Origin: Ficedula albicollis
Taxonomy: Eukaryota > Chordata > Aves > Passeriformes > Muscicapidae
Direction of reading: 5' to 3'
Length of the DNA stretch: 64,000 bases
Assembly (NCBI RefSeq): GCF_000247815.1
Contig: NC_021677.1
Coordinates: 3,990,041-4,054,040, forward strand
Within the stretch, counting starts at the first letter, position 1. Each line of letters starts with the position of its first letter. The translations under genes were made by a program, and so were the position numbers. Shown here in pieces: positions 31,292 to 46,689 of this stretch. Below the pieces are notes generated by a model. It was not told the DNA's origin and searched no databases. It worked only from the letters and a program-made list of their open reading frames with translations.

Positions 31292-33559
31292 TTCAATTGA
31301 TACTGTATGAATACAAAGTTTCTAGAAAGCTACAAAAATTCTACCACTTTATCAAGAAGGCATCAAAATGTGTCACTTTGCAAAGACATGAAAACACCTG
31401 CAGTAACCGACACAAAAATAGCATTTTTAGAGTGATGAAATAATTGCACTTAACTGTCATGGATATTAAAGTTATCACACATATGTACCGCGAAAGCTAG
31501 AATACATTTTTTTTTTTTTTACAAAGCACTTTATAAAAAAATTCTCTGCACACAAAACCTATAATTTTCATATTACTATCATACTAAAGATAAATTCACT
31601 TTAAAGCCAACACTTAAAACATTTTAAACAAAAAAAAAAAAAAAGGTACCAGTACCTACACACAGACAATAACAAATACAAGAATACTGTACTGCCAAGA
31701 GGTTTGACTGAAACTCCTTTTGAAAGCTTCTGCAAATATGTTAAGAAAACATTGGAGAACATTCAGGTTTTTTTTTTCCAAGAGCCTTCCCTCACTGTCT
31801 AACCTAGAGGTACTTTATCATCAAAAGGCAAGTTCTACATCAAAAGTTACCAGCAGCAGTACAATATTAAAGTAACCACTGACCATATATGAATATGCTT
31901 AAGTCACAAACCCATTTTATACACATTACACAAATAAACATAAAGTGAGAATTCCATTAAGTCATTTACAAATGTGAACAAATGCACATGGCAAAAAAAC
32001 CCCAAAAACAAAACAAAAACCCAACCTGTTTTACATAAAATGTACTGAAGAATTAAAGGCTATTCAGGTTTTCAATGTTATAAAATTCTTTTGTCTTTTT
32101 TTTTTTTTCAGGCACATATTGTATTTTTTGTCTGCAGTCATGAGCCTGAATCAGAGGCCCATAAAACAAAACAAAACAAAAAACAAAAACACATATTCTG
32201 TAAGGAGGTAACAGGGATCCATCTCCTTTTAGTCAACTGAGTGCATTTAAGATTTAATTTACACACTAAAACTAATTACATGATCTCAGCAAGAATGACC
32301 TGAAAAGTTAAAAGGTGAAGATGTTTCTTGTACTTTGACTCATCCAGCCTCAATCTTTCTTAGGGGGGAGCTAAACATCTGGTTGTGAAAGATAAGAGGG
32401 GGAAAGGAGATCATCCTGAGCGAAGGACAAAGCCGGGCTCTACTCCTCACCTGTGCCCGGGCAGGCGCATCCTCACGGGAAAAGGAACGGGGGGAACACC
32501 ACCAGGGCTCTCAGTGGGGCTGGCTGAGGGCTCCAGGGAACTGCCAGGGGCGCTGCTGCAGGCAGCAGGCACCGCCGGGGACTCGTGGTGGGAGAATAAA
32601 TAGACACGGAACGAGCGCAACGCCGAACGCGGCGCGGGCACGGCCACCCAGCGCCAAGGTACACCACGTCAGTGTACAGCCTTCATTATCCCAACAGCCC
32701 GGCCGTGGCATCCAGGGGACAGGCTGCTGCAGAGCTGAGCTGGAGCTGTGCTGGAGGGGGAGAGTGAGAAACGGGCACGGGGTCTGCGCTTCCTTCAAAA
32801 TAGTGGTGCAGTACCTAAACAAAACCGGTCTGGAATTCAAGTAAGTCCAACTACCTTCCTTAGTAGCGGTTTTGAACAGCCCCAAATGGTACCATTAGGC
32901 ATGTTGGAATGAGACAGAGGTGTGGCTTATCACAAACGTTGGCTAGCACAGCCAAAATGTTTGGCAAAAACTGAAAAAGTACGTTCTGCTTTGTGTAGGT
33001 CCTTGCCCTACCTCAGTCTCGTTGAGTTCAACAGGATTACTTGTCTTATAGAGGTAAGTGAGATTTAGACCTCGAAGGAATAACAAAAATAATATTTTAG
33101 AGAAAGGGAATTTGAATTATCACAATATTTACCACACAGTGTCACAATATTTCTCTATATAAAAAGTTAATCTTAGTTTTCATCAAATACTTTAAAAATC
33201 AAGTTAACATTGTATTCACAACTATATAATCCCTCTGACAGCTTTTGGTTTTGCTGATATTTGTTCTAAAATTGTTTAAATGTTGCTCCTCTTCTCATTG
33301 ATTTCAGTTGTGGTGGAGAGCATGGCCCCTGTTCACAGAAGGTATCAAATACAGACACATTATTAAGACGAGCTGATTTTTTTTTTTTTTCTTTTCCCCA
33401 AGACATCATCTTGGAGGAAAAGAAAACAACCCTGTGCTTTGAGTGGTGCTGGCCAGAGTTTCCCCAGCAGCACGTTCACCCACAAGGCTCCCACTGGACA
33501 TTTCAATGTTTAAACCCACACGATTGCTTTTACCCTCACCGCCCTCAGCTCTCCACCTT

Positions 33560-33765
33560 CCTCTTGTTTTCTGCATCTGACCTTCGGCATGCACAACCTG
33601 TTTTCTGCATCTGACCTTCAGCATGCACAACCTTGTAAACAAAAGCTGCTGTCTGAGCAAAGAATCTTCACAGACACCCTCTTGTTTTCTGCATCTGACC
33701 TTCGGCATGCACAACCTTGTAAACAAAATCTGCTGTCTGAGCAAAGAATCTTCACAGACACCAAC
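33560..33765. repeat. Tandem duplication within the presumed TEAD1 3' UTR
   Basis: TTTTCTGCATCTGACCTTC with GGCATGCACAACCT occurs three times (near 33567, 33601 and 33684). The last two copies are followed by TTGTAAACAAAA, CTGCTGTCTGAGCAAAGAAT and CTTCACAGACACC. It is a small variable-number-like array that would be transcribed if the UTR call is right. Confidence 0.88.
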
Positions 33766-36700
33766 ACATTGTTAGAGGAGATCGATGAAGCCGTGTTTGT
33801 CCACTGGAATTCTGTAGGATATGGATCTCTCGTTATGCAGATGCGTGACAGGATGAAGAGAATATAAATGGGAATATTTTCATTCTTACATCACAGACAA
33901 ATCAGTTGCTGGTTTGCAATGCTGTCAGAAATGGCAAACAGTAGATTTTTCTTCAGCAGGCTGATCATTAGCAAAATCCCTTTGCTATGAATGGTGCTCT
34001 TTTGTGAATGGAGGCCTGTAGATTCAACTTATTCCAATAAACCAAAGGCATTACGGTGATAACTAAATATTTTTGGTCTCTCTACAAATTGTCATTATTA
34101 TGGCAGCACTTTTCTAAGCTGGAATTTCAAACCAAAGGCACTTTCATGCTAGAGTGCAGAAGAGTCACAATTAATTATTTGGTCATGAAATTTAAAAAGG
34201 CAGCATTCATTAATACAATTCACTTTTCACGGAGAACTAGGGATCTGTAACCTTTCCTTTTGGTATAGGCATCTCACTGCAATGGGACTGGCTTGTACAG
34301 ACAGCTGGTTTAGACCAAGCAGTCAAAGAGTGTTTCTGCAGGGGGAAAAACACAGATATTTTTAAAATGGAACCAATTAATAAAACAATGTATAAAATTT
34401 AACGTTAAGAGGCTAAAAGGTACTTCTAATATAATGCTAAGGCACTGCATATTGTAATGCTTTGGCAGCTCTCAATTAAAAGGTTCCTACAAAAAAGTAA
34501 CAGTAACAAGATAAGTACTTCCAGCTTACAAAAGAGCTCACAGTTTACAGGCAGCCTGTTGGACTACACACCCCACACTCAACGGTTGAAGGATTAAGGC
34601 TTTTAAGAATTAACATATACAGGGTATGGGTCATTTACAGAAGTGTAAAGAAAAGACAATGGAAGTAGTTTCCCTAACATTACCTATGTGAACACCATTA
34701 AACATTGTGACTGTTTACACCCTATAGTTATGGCATATGTAGTGTGCCAGATCCTATTAAAAAAAAAAAAACAAACAAAACTGTACCTGGTTTTGCAAAT
34801 TGACTTACATACTTTATATGCCTTAAAGAGTTTGCTTGTTATTAAAAAAAAAAAATAAAAAAAAAATCACCAAACCCACAATTCAAACCCTAAATAAAAG
34901 ACAACTTTAGAACAAAAACCAAAAAGTAGTTTTTGACTTGTAACACCAAGTGCTTAGAATAAAGGGCTACCGTTAGGCTGTTACAATGCAGTGCTTCTCC
35001 TGATGTGGTTGTTAGTGTTAAACAAAAGAGACCTTGCCATGGACGAGGATCAGCTGAAAGGTCACCAGCCCTAATATCCACGAGCAGGTAAGAGCTAGAC
35101 ATCACAGCCAGCATCCTAAGCACCCACCCCAGGGGGGCTGAGGAATTAAAGCAGTCTCCATTCCCCTCGGTGATGTTTGCACCCCAGACCTCACCAGGGC
35201 TGACCCACCACCTCCCCCAGGCTCCATCCAGTGCAGACATTTCCACAATTCTAACAGAAATTATGCAAGAATATCATTTTACAGAAAAGAATTAGACTTG
35301 CTTGTTTGAAGACTACAGCACTGGGCCTGGGAGTAAATTCTACGCTTAAACTGTGCATGGGAACTGTGCTGGTTTTGCATTAAATTGAATTTTGGTAACA
35401 AGAAAAAAGTATGGCACTACAGGAACATACAGAAGGGGTAGGGAAACGTGAACTTTGAGTCAGGACTGCAAAAGACTCTCCCAAGAACCCTCCTTGCTGA
35501 TAACTCATCACTTATCCCTAAGGTGGCTTGTGCTTGGTCGGGCAGCCTTTCAGACAAATGTTTTGCTGGAGAAGCCCCTGCTGGCCCAGCACCTTCCCAA
35601 AAAACTTCTGCCTGGGCAAGGGGGGGCAGCAGGAGAGGAGCTGAGCAGCACCCTCAGTCCAGCATGGGAGGGGTGAGACTGCTGCTCTCAGGTGTGCTGA
35701 CCCCAGACATCACTCAGGTGTGAATCCTCTCCGTATTCAAATATCTCCAGCTGTGCCTCTCTGCCTGGAGCCTTCCCTGAATTTAGCACACCCAAGAGGA
35801 CAGCAGACCCCTCGTGGTAGCTTGTGTTTGTTTCAGATCAGGTCTTTGCCAGATACAGCTGGGGAGAGGTGTAAGAGCACCACGATTCAGAGGAAAAGGA
35901 GAAAAAAAAAATTAAAATTCTCCACTTTCCAACCCTCTCTGCCTGATGTTGGTTGTGATTTTCTAGCGTCTCACAGATATTAAAGCTGCTGATCCTTTCA
36001 GAGGTGTGCACACTCTTCTCTCAGACACATCAGTGTTCTGCTCTCAGTTTGAGGATGACTCGATGCTGTTGCAGTGTCAGCTGTTTCCGTTCACCTCCTG
36101 ATTTCAGAGTTGCGCGTTTTTTGCTCAACGTTTTAGAAAACATAGTTGTCCGTATAAAATATAACTGCACACACAAGACTACATATAATGCAAGTCTAAA
36201 TCTTCAGTATTTACCTACTTATTGCAAAATGAGCCATCTTTTTCATTAAATAATCAAATTTTCATATTAGTACAATACAACTTTATACTCTTTTAAAATA
36301 CACTAGATATGTTAGGGGTAAAGGGGTGATGTTTTCTTTCTCTGCAATACCTGTTTGAAAGTTTAATGGATTAGAAGATTAGTTTTAGCGTTGAGAAAAA
36401 AATACAAAATTTGCCTAATTTTAGGACCTGTCTGTTTCTATCAGGCATTTCTTAAGGCTATATTTTTCATTTGGTTTCAAACAGAAAAATGTTTCATTTT
36501 AAAAAATAATTTAGTGAATTACATTCGTCCATATCTTCCACCCTAATTAGTTACAAAGATAATTCTATAGAGATTATTAACTTTGTGTACTCATTTACAG
36601 TTATAGCTAAAGATTCATTTCAATTCCACTTGCATTGTAAAACAAGTATTTCATGTTGGAAAAAAACCCAAAATAAATTCTTATAAACGCTGTCAGTTTT

Positions 36701-37029
36701 TCCCCATGGCAAATGCTCTGTCATACATTTTTCTATCAGAATTAAAAATAGACCTCCACAGACAGAGGCATTAGGTTCTTAAATACAGTCTTCCCAAAGA
36801 ACTGTGGTTTACAAATTTGAAGAACACTTAGTTTTAGAAATAATTTTTACAACTGTACCAGAATTTCACAGCTACAATTATATATGAACACATTAAAAAT
36901 GACTTCACTAAAACAGGATTTAGAAAAATGCGGGTGAAAGTTGGGCCAGAGGCACTGCCACTTAGTGTTGAGGTTTACAGTCTGTGTTTTGATAAAGAAG
37001 TGAAATGAAGTGTATATATAAATAACTGC

Positions 37030-39614
<2,585 letters not shown>

Positions 39615-40800
39615 TCATTTGACAGTGTGAACAGCATAAGCTGTCTCTAGCTCACCATTCTTTTCACAAATGAGGGCAGGGAGCTCAATGGTGATGACAG
39701 TGACAGAAGAAAAAGTCTGTCAGGGGAGTAGCTGCCCAATTGTTGCAGTAAAAACCTCAGGAAATCAGCAATTTATTCAAACTTTAGACGATAAAAGATG
39801 TCCCAGTATTTCTGTGGGCTCCAGGTGATGTGCTTGTCTGGCAGGCAGCTGCTGAAATCCCTGGAGCAAAGGCATGAGAACCAACCCCTCTGCAGTGAAC
39901 CTGCCTTGCTGTCTCAAATTCAGCCGAGCCACCCCTCTCTGGAGAGGCCACAGCTCACTTTCTCCTTTTGCTGTCTCAAAGCGAGGAAATCCCCATGGCA
40001 GAGGGGGCAGCTGGGCAGCACAGGTCTCTGAGAAGGCTCTGCCGGGCCATATGGCATTGATTCAGCAAAACTCAACTCCACGGAGCACACAACCCTAACT
40101 AAACACATCCCCCTGTGCACAGAGCCGTGCCCCCCACCTGCAAACACTGCTGGAAGGATCTGCTGCCTCCCAGCATCTCCCTGCAGCCTCAGGAACCACC
40201 CAGCTGCCTCTGACAGGCAGCAGCAGAGAGCAGGACTCGCAGCATCAAGCGAGGAGCGGCGCTACCTTCAATTATTCATGTGCCAATGCAAGCCCTGAGC
40301 ACAGCAGGATTAATTTGGCTCCAGAGCCAGCACACAGGTGACCTGCTGAACCCAGCCTCCCCAGGCCTGCAGCAGGGCTGGAGCTGCTCTGCCACTCTGC
40401 TCTTGGACATCACAAACCCATTGTCAAAAGCCCTCCACTTAAAAGCACGCTAACACGGATACAGGCAGGCTCTAGGGATGTGCACAGCTGGATCTGTTGA
40501 TTCAGGCATTAGCCCTGCTGACAGCTTTGATGCCCAGGGAGACAGTGGGCAGGGTTTTCCTTTCATGTGGAAATAGCTGATCAGCTACTGCAGCATGACA
40601 GCAAAGAATCACCTGAGCTTGAAAGTGATGCCAAGGTGAGCGTTTCAGCAGGGAAAGGCATTTCTGCAGCTGTGTTACCTGCAGGTCCAGCTCTGCTTGG
40701 TTCTATTCCTAGTACAGAAATGGAACACAAAGTACTTGACAGGTACCTTCATGTTTACCCTCAGGCCTTTTAAAAACCCTGTTTACAGCTATGCTTACCC

Positions 40801-40926
40801 TATGCCCCATCCCTGGAAGTGTTCAAGGCCAGAGTGAAAGCAGCTTTGAGCAACCAGGTCTGGTGGAAGGTGTTGGATTTAGGTGATCTCTAAGGCTCCT
40901 TATGACCAAACCATTCTATGATTCTA
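40801..40926 (+). mobile_element. CR1 LINE, 5'-truncated 3' end
   Basis: The sequence follows the classic avian CR1 3' end: GGAAGTGTTCAAGGCCAG, then GCTTTGAGCAACC, GGTCTGGTGGAAGGTG, TAGGTGATCTCTAAGG and CCATTCTATGATTCTA at the terminus. CR1 copies are usually 5'-truncated by incomplete reverse transcription, as here. The element is on the + strand, antisense to TEAD1, and holds no open reading frame. Confidence 0.88.
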
Positions 40927-41747
40927 GTGTGGAGCACACACACCACAGTCCAGGTCATTTTTAACTGCTACTTAATTTTTAACTTGGCCACAACTCATTA
41001 ATCCTCCTCAGTGTCTGCAGCCCTTATTTGTGGCACGGCCTTCTGAGGCAATATCCTGATAGCAGCACACACTGGGCTAGTCTGTGGTGCAGAGAAGACA
41101 CGGGTCTAAGATTACTTGGGGCTGGCTTTGTAAATCAATCAGTGGAGCAGCCTCCTGAGGTTTGCTCACAGTGACACAAGCAGCCCCACACTCAGGTATT
41201 TTGGGTAAGAGGAAGAACCGATGCAATTAATGGTAACAATAGTGATAGAAGCAACCTCTTAAAATGCAATTATTCCTGCTGCTACCACTGTTGTAACATT
41301 TTCTTTCCTTTCAGATATGAGCAAAATATTTAAGCAATCATCATCTGCACAGAACTTCCATTTTGAGCTGTAGTTGCAAATGTTTAGAGACTTAAAAAAG
41401 GAAAACTTTTTATCTGCTGCCTTCTGATTTTGAAGCCCACTGAAAAAAAAAATAAAAAAAAGAAGTATCTAATAGTTCTATTTACATGCTGACATTTAAC
41501 CTGGAGAAGAAACACGTGTGGCCATCTGTCACCCTGTTGTTCAGTCCCCTTCCAGCCCTGGCTGAAATCACTGGAGATGTGTGTGCACAACACATCCAGG
41601 CTGGGGCCTGATGTTTCAGAGAGCAACACTTGAAACTGTCACTCAATTGTCATGATTTCCTCTTATGCAATCACAACATGGTTGCAAAAGTCCCATGAGG
41701 ATCATATAGATGAGAATTATCTTTATTTACTTGTTTGCTCTTTGATT

Positions 41748-42091
41748 TTTTTTTTTTGAGTCTAGCATGCAGTAAAGGTGTTTTTAATGGAAGAACAGAA
41801 TTCTCTTAGTAAACAGTTTTCATATTCAACTAATTGCTGAGGTTGCTGGGAGCTGAAGACTCTTCAAAAAAGTCTAACACCAGCATTAAAAAATCATAGG
41901 AGTTGGCAAGCAAACACTCTTTTTTTTTTGAGTCTAGCATGCAGTAAAGGTGTTTTTAATGGAAGAACAGAATTCTCTTAGTAAACAGTTTTCATATTCA
42001 ACTAATTGCTGAGGTTGCTGGGAGCTGAAGACTCTTCAAAAAAGTCTAACACCAGCATTAAAAAATCATAGGAGTTGGCAAGCAAACACTC
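41748..42091. repeat. 172-bp perfect tandem duplication
   Basis: The segment beginning with a T tract and GAGTCTAGCATGCAG at 41758 recurs at 41930 with the same order to CAAGCAAACACTCT. By eye the two copies are identical apart from T-tract length. It is either a very recent event or an assembly duplication. Confidence 0.93.
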
Positions 42092-42285
42092 TCAAATGAA
42101 GGCTTCACCAAAGCCTCTTTTAGTACTACAACAATTTTGTCTTAAGGACTTAAGAATATTATTATGGCTTAAATAGTAAGGGATCTGCCTAAACATATAC
42201 ATCTGAAAGCTAAATTGTATTTTTCAAACTGATGAAATTAAAATAGTTTTTTTGCTGGTTTTTTTCCTTCTCCAAAAGGTTATGA

Positions 42286-42286
<1 letters not shown>

Positions 42287-42371
<85 letters not shown>

Positions 42372-42393
42372 AAAAAAAAAAAAAAAAAAAAAA
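42287..42393. repeat. A30-G54-A23 homopolymer composite
   Basis: An A tract (42287-42316) is followed directly by a pure G tract (42317-42370) and another A tract (42371-42393). The G tract looks inserted into one A tract. Reading frames through it encode only Lys, Gly, Phe and Pro runs. Confidence 0.95.
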
Positions 42394-42539
42394 GAACCAC
42401 AAAAAACCCAAACAAACAAACAAAACCACAGAAGAAAAGAAAAGAGTAGCTGTGAGAGTTGAAGATGTGGGAATAAGGTGATGTGTTACAAATGAATGCC
42501 CTGGTATTCAGCTTTAGCTCCTTACTACAGTATTGATTC

Positions 42540-42800
42540 CAGGGCTTGTGTCTACATTTTAGAAGAGATGTTGGAAAATTGGAAAGTGTTCAGCAGAGAG
42601 TTACAAGAATGATTTCAGGTCTGGAAAACATCCTTTGTAGTGAATGACTAATGAAACTCCATCTACTTACTTTTTCCAAGGGAAGTTTTTCCACAACCTT
42701 GTCATACCCTACAAGTTGCTACATGGGGAAGAGCCTTCTCCTAGATTAAATCTTGCAAAAAAGGGCATTAAAAGGCAGAAAGCTAAAGCTAAGCAAAAGC
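42540..42800 (+). mobile_element. Old CR1-like LINE fragment
   Basis: Stretches such as GGAAAGTGTTCAGCAGAGAG, TACAAGAATGATT, GGTCTGGAAAACAT, TACATGGGGAAGAG and AAAGGCAGAAAGCTAAAGC match, in order, the CR1/L3-type LINE region encoding the distal reverse-transcriptase part and beyond. The match is diverged and frame-broken, so this is an old decayed copy. It is on the + strand. Confidence 0.6.
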
Positions 42801-43840
42801 AAAAAGAGAAGCAAGGCAGGGGCTGGTAACCCTGATGGCCATGGAATACTGGAATAATTCTCAGATGAGGAGAAATCAACATTACTGGGGGTCTATTTTA
42901 CCCAACTGAGCATCCGACAGGGATGCTCTGGTTCAGGTATTGTCCAAAGGCAAACTTTACTTAGTGAGGTTCACTGCCTGAGCTACATAAATATAATAAC
43001 AACAAATCTGAAATACAGACATCTATCCTATTAATGTTCTTATCATTTCCTGTTCCAATGATCCTTGTGCAAAAGGTGACAACAGCCAAGCCTCTGGAGT
43101 GCTGCTCTGGTGCATTATTTCTGCTACCAGCTCTGGTGCATTATTTCCATGGTGCTCTGTCTCCAGCTGCTCTCCTACATTTCAGGCACAGGCTCAATTC
43201 AAATATTATGGCATTTCAAACATTATGGGATGATCACACGTGATGAGCAGGAGTCTGTTTACTCACTGAGTTTTAAAGACCAATACAATTTGGAGGGGGT
43301 GGGGGGAACCCAAAATCACAAATGAAATTTTAAATTATTTTACTTTACTTTCAAGAGTAAAACTCTGAATTAGATTTATTTCTGAGCACTGAGTTTTATA
43401 TTAGCTGAATGCACTTGGAGGTGGAAGAGGCACTCAGATTTCTGGCACCCTATCTCCAGTGCAAGAGCATGATTAATTAATTAATAAAGCACAGATTATC
43501 AATGGGTAGCACTGGAAATATTACATATTAAGAGCACCAAGTGTTCAACACAGTAAATGGAAAAGTCTCTGCTAGTGTGCTGGAGCTTTCACCTAAAAAG
43601 AGATGGCTGCAACTAAAATAAAGAGTAAAAATAAATTAAAAAACCATCCTCCCATTCTTTTCCCAAGAGCTCTTGGGCTCTGTGCTACAGGCAGGGGCAG
43701 AGGGTAGAGCACTTGTGTAATAATAATAACAGCTCTGGCTACCAAAAAAGCAACTCCAGCAAAAATTGCTGAGAAGAGTCTCAATCCATCCTGCTGAGTA
43801 GAAGGAAAACAGCACCTACTGGAAGCAGTGGGGTTTGGGT

Positions 43841-43965
43841 AGAGCCAGGGCAGCCAGAAGCCAGCAAGAAGCACTTAATAAAGTCACTTATGAACAACAT
43901 CTGAGAGCCAGGGCAGCCAGCAGCCAACAAGATGCACTTAATAAAGTCACTTATGAACAACATCT
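43841..43965. repeat. 63-bp two-copy tandem duplication
   Basis: AGAGCCAGGGCAGCCAG followed by GCACTTAATAAAGTCACTTA occurs at 43841 and again at 43904, with only a few differences (AGAAGCCAGCAAGAA against CAGCCAACAAGAT). Confidence 0.9.
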
Positions 43966-44561
43966 AGGTCTGAGCAGCTGCTGGCTGTGGGGAGTGTGTT
44001 ACTCATGCACCCACACCATGCCTGCCCTCCTCCTCCTCCTCCTCTCCAGAGCTCCACCAAGGAGCAGGGATTCCAAACTGTGAAGCAATTTTTTCCAGCA
44101 GGAGCATCTGGGCCGTTGGCACGTTGCTGTGCAGCTCAGGAATTGAGGAATTGAGGAACTGTGTCCAGCTCTGCCACATGGCTGGGCTCAGGAATTGTGT
44201 CCAGCTCTGCCACACGGTTGGGCTTGTGATGGATGATGCACAGCCCAAGCTGCTCCCAGCCTTTCCAGTGGCTCTCCAGCACCAGCCTGCACAGGGATGC
44301 TCCCCAGCACCCCGTGCCAGAGGGGGGAAAAGCACATGGGTGTCTGCTTTCCTCCAGACCTGATTTGTTTTGCATACATTTGCACGCTGGCCATGGAGCC
44401 ATTCATGTCACAGCCCCAGTTTGGGAGCTGCAGATCATTTGCCAGTCAAGCTGTGTGTCTGTCTGCGTGTGTATGGAGGGAACTCCAAGGTTCTGGACTA
44501 TGCAATATAAATTACACATAAAAATAGAAGGAAAGAAAGAAAGGGAAGGGGAAAAAAAAAA

Positions 44562-44752
44562 GGCAGTAGCAGCAATTGTGTGTGTGTGTGTGAATGAAGG
44601 GCACAAAGAATCTCTGCACCTTTTAAGAAGGCTGAAGGCACATGGGGATAAATTCAGGCAGTAGCAGCAATTTTGTGTGTGTGTGTGAATGAAGGGCAAA
44701 AAGAATCTCTGCACCTTCTAAGAAGGCTGAAGGCACATGGGGATAAATTCAG
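44562..44752. repeat. About 95-bp two-copy tandem duplication with TG repeat
   Basis: GGCAGTAGCAGCAATT, a short TG microsatellite, GAATGAAGGGCA, AGAATCTCTGCACCTT and GAAGGCACATGGGGATAAAT occur twice in a row, starting at about 44562 and 44657. The copies differ in TG number and a few bases. Confidence 0.9.
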
Positions 44753-46014
44753 GAGGGGGTGGGAGGAGACCACAGGCACAAGCCATTTCTGAACACTGAT
44801 TACATGGGTAAATTGTTTGTTCCACTGTATCACAAAGAGAAGGAGCATTATTTTTCATGCCACAGCTGTTTTGAATAAGAATAGGAATAAACTTAACTAT
44901 CCTCCTCATGTTACTTACCACTAATTATGGCATATATTTACATCTATAAAACAGTGAAATTTTGGGAGACATAATTTAATGCCCCTTTATTGTGTAGATT
45001 CCTTTATTTCCATCCCACATTTGAATTTCAAAAATGTTTAGGACTTCAAAGCATCTTTAAAAGCTTGCCCTAATTATAATATGCATTACTTTCTAAAACT
45101 CCTAGTTTGCATTGCAGATTCCTGCAAATAGAGGCATTCATTTTAAACATCAATTAATATCATCCACGCATCTTCAGATGAGTTTGGGTCTTTGTTTCAA
45201 AGTTGCAGTGAGCTCTGGCTAAGCTTTCCTCAATTAGAAGAACAGTTCAAGCTACTGCAAACACTTAAAATTAAGCCAGTGGATCAGATCCATAGAAAGC
45301 CTTACAGGCCAACATCAATTTATATAATCAGGTTTTATTTTCTTATGTCACCAATGAGAGAACATCCATCCTCCTTTCAGATTTATCTGGCTCCCAAACC
45401 TGTCTCTGTAGCTGCAGAAATCAGGGTTCAGGCTGGCACAGGGCATTTGGCAGTGTGAGAGACACAAAATCCCAGCGTGTTTTTGCTGGGTGTGCTTACA
45501 GCAGCATCAGGGATCCCAGGGGGGCAGGACCATTGCACACCCCTGCAGCTTGCATGGAACAAACATGCAAAATTGGCCTTGAGATTTGCAGCTGGGGGGG
45601 TTGAGGCAAAACCTGAGAGAGAAATAAATAAGTTACAGCAGCAGAATTTAGTCTAGGATTAAGAATTAGAGAATTTAAGAATAGTAGTGAGCACTACTAC
45701 TACAGTGGTAGAGCTAGCACTAGATATGAACATGGACAGAACCAATAAAAGAAACCAGCACAGGCACCCAGTGTTGACTTGGCTAACTGGAACTTCAAAG
45801 AGCACAAAACTCTGGAGCTGTTCCCAAGTCACAAAAAGAGTTTAAATGCAAACTAGCCACCAGGAATACTGACCATACTCAGATGAAGGGTTGGTGGCAC
45901 AAATCATTCCATGTTTTGGGTTTAGATTGGGTTTAGTCCCATAAGGTGAGAGAAACAGGACTGGGGGCAAGGTTTCCTCTGCAGATATTCTCCAGCCTTC
46001 CCTGAATTCTGCAT

Positions 46015-46585
46015 TGCTGGAACCCTGAAGCCTGGGAGTTTTAAACTCTCTGCGCTTTCTAACACTGCTTTTGACTTGAGGCCGTGGAGAAGACTTCCAA
46101 ATTTGAGGAATAAAGTTAGAACCACTAGTATGCAGTTAAAATAGAAATGTGTAATTTCACAAAGGTGAAGAGTTTTAAATTTAGGGTTTTAGAATATAAT
46201 AATGAGACAAGTGAAAGTTCTTGAACAGCGTCTCTTTCTTCCTGCTCCTTCCTTCTTCTTCATTATTTAAGTAACAGTGTTTAGTTAGATAAAAAGTACT
46301 ACAGTACAGGTCACAAGTGTTTGGTTATTGGGTCAAAAATATAAATAATATAAATGTTAACTTTAAATAGTTAAACTTTAAAATACCTCGTAACTAACAA
46401 AATACAGACATTTTATCTCACTTTTAGCTCATTAGCTAGAAGTGCTACAAAACTCTCTGTACTTTAGATAAAAATTAATAAACAACTGAGTACAAACACA
46501 AAAATTTGTTTCTCATATATTCAATCCCAACTCTGAGTAAAAACAAAACAACAACAACAAAAAAAAGCAAGCCACTAATATGTAG
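46015..46585 (+). mobile_element. LTR-like repeat, copy B (plus strand, antisense to TEAD1)
   Basis: This is the inverted relative of copy A. Beyond the shared blocks it has an AATAAA at 46477-46482, AT-rich TATA-like sequence upstream, and the common end CCACTAATATGTAG. The copies are visibly diverged, with many substitutions and indels, so the insertions are not recent. No open reading frame is present. The left boundary is uncertain. Sequence before 46015 does not obviously match copy A. Confidence 0.6.
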
Positions 46586-46689
46586 ATCCACTACTACTGC
46601 ATCAGTGTTCTAGGACAGCTTTTACCTTTATTTAGGAACCTTTATTTTTGTTTCAGTTCTATAACCCTGTAATCTCCAGTCTCACATCC

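Larger units (their letters stand above)
31265..37029 (-). other. TEAD1: Probable TEAD1 3' UTR (about 5.7 kb)
   Basis: No further coding sequence follows the TEAD1 stop. The next 5.7 kb on the minus strand is mostly AT-rich, with many A and T tracts and no CR1 or LTR copies that I recognise, unlike the introns. It ends near a canonical AATAAA. Mammalian TEAD1 is known to have a multi-kilobase 3' UTR, which fits. Inside it are a GC-rich stretch at about 32.4-32.8 kb and a small tandem duplication at 33.56-33.77 kb. I did not see another equally well-placed AATAAA on this strand, but I did not scan exhaustively. The extent is inferred from composition and the signal; no transcript evidence is available here. 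Confidence 0.6.
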
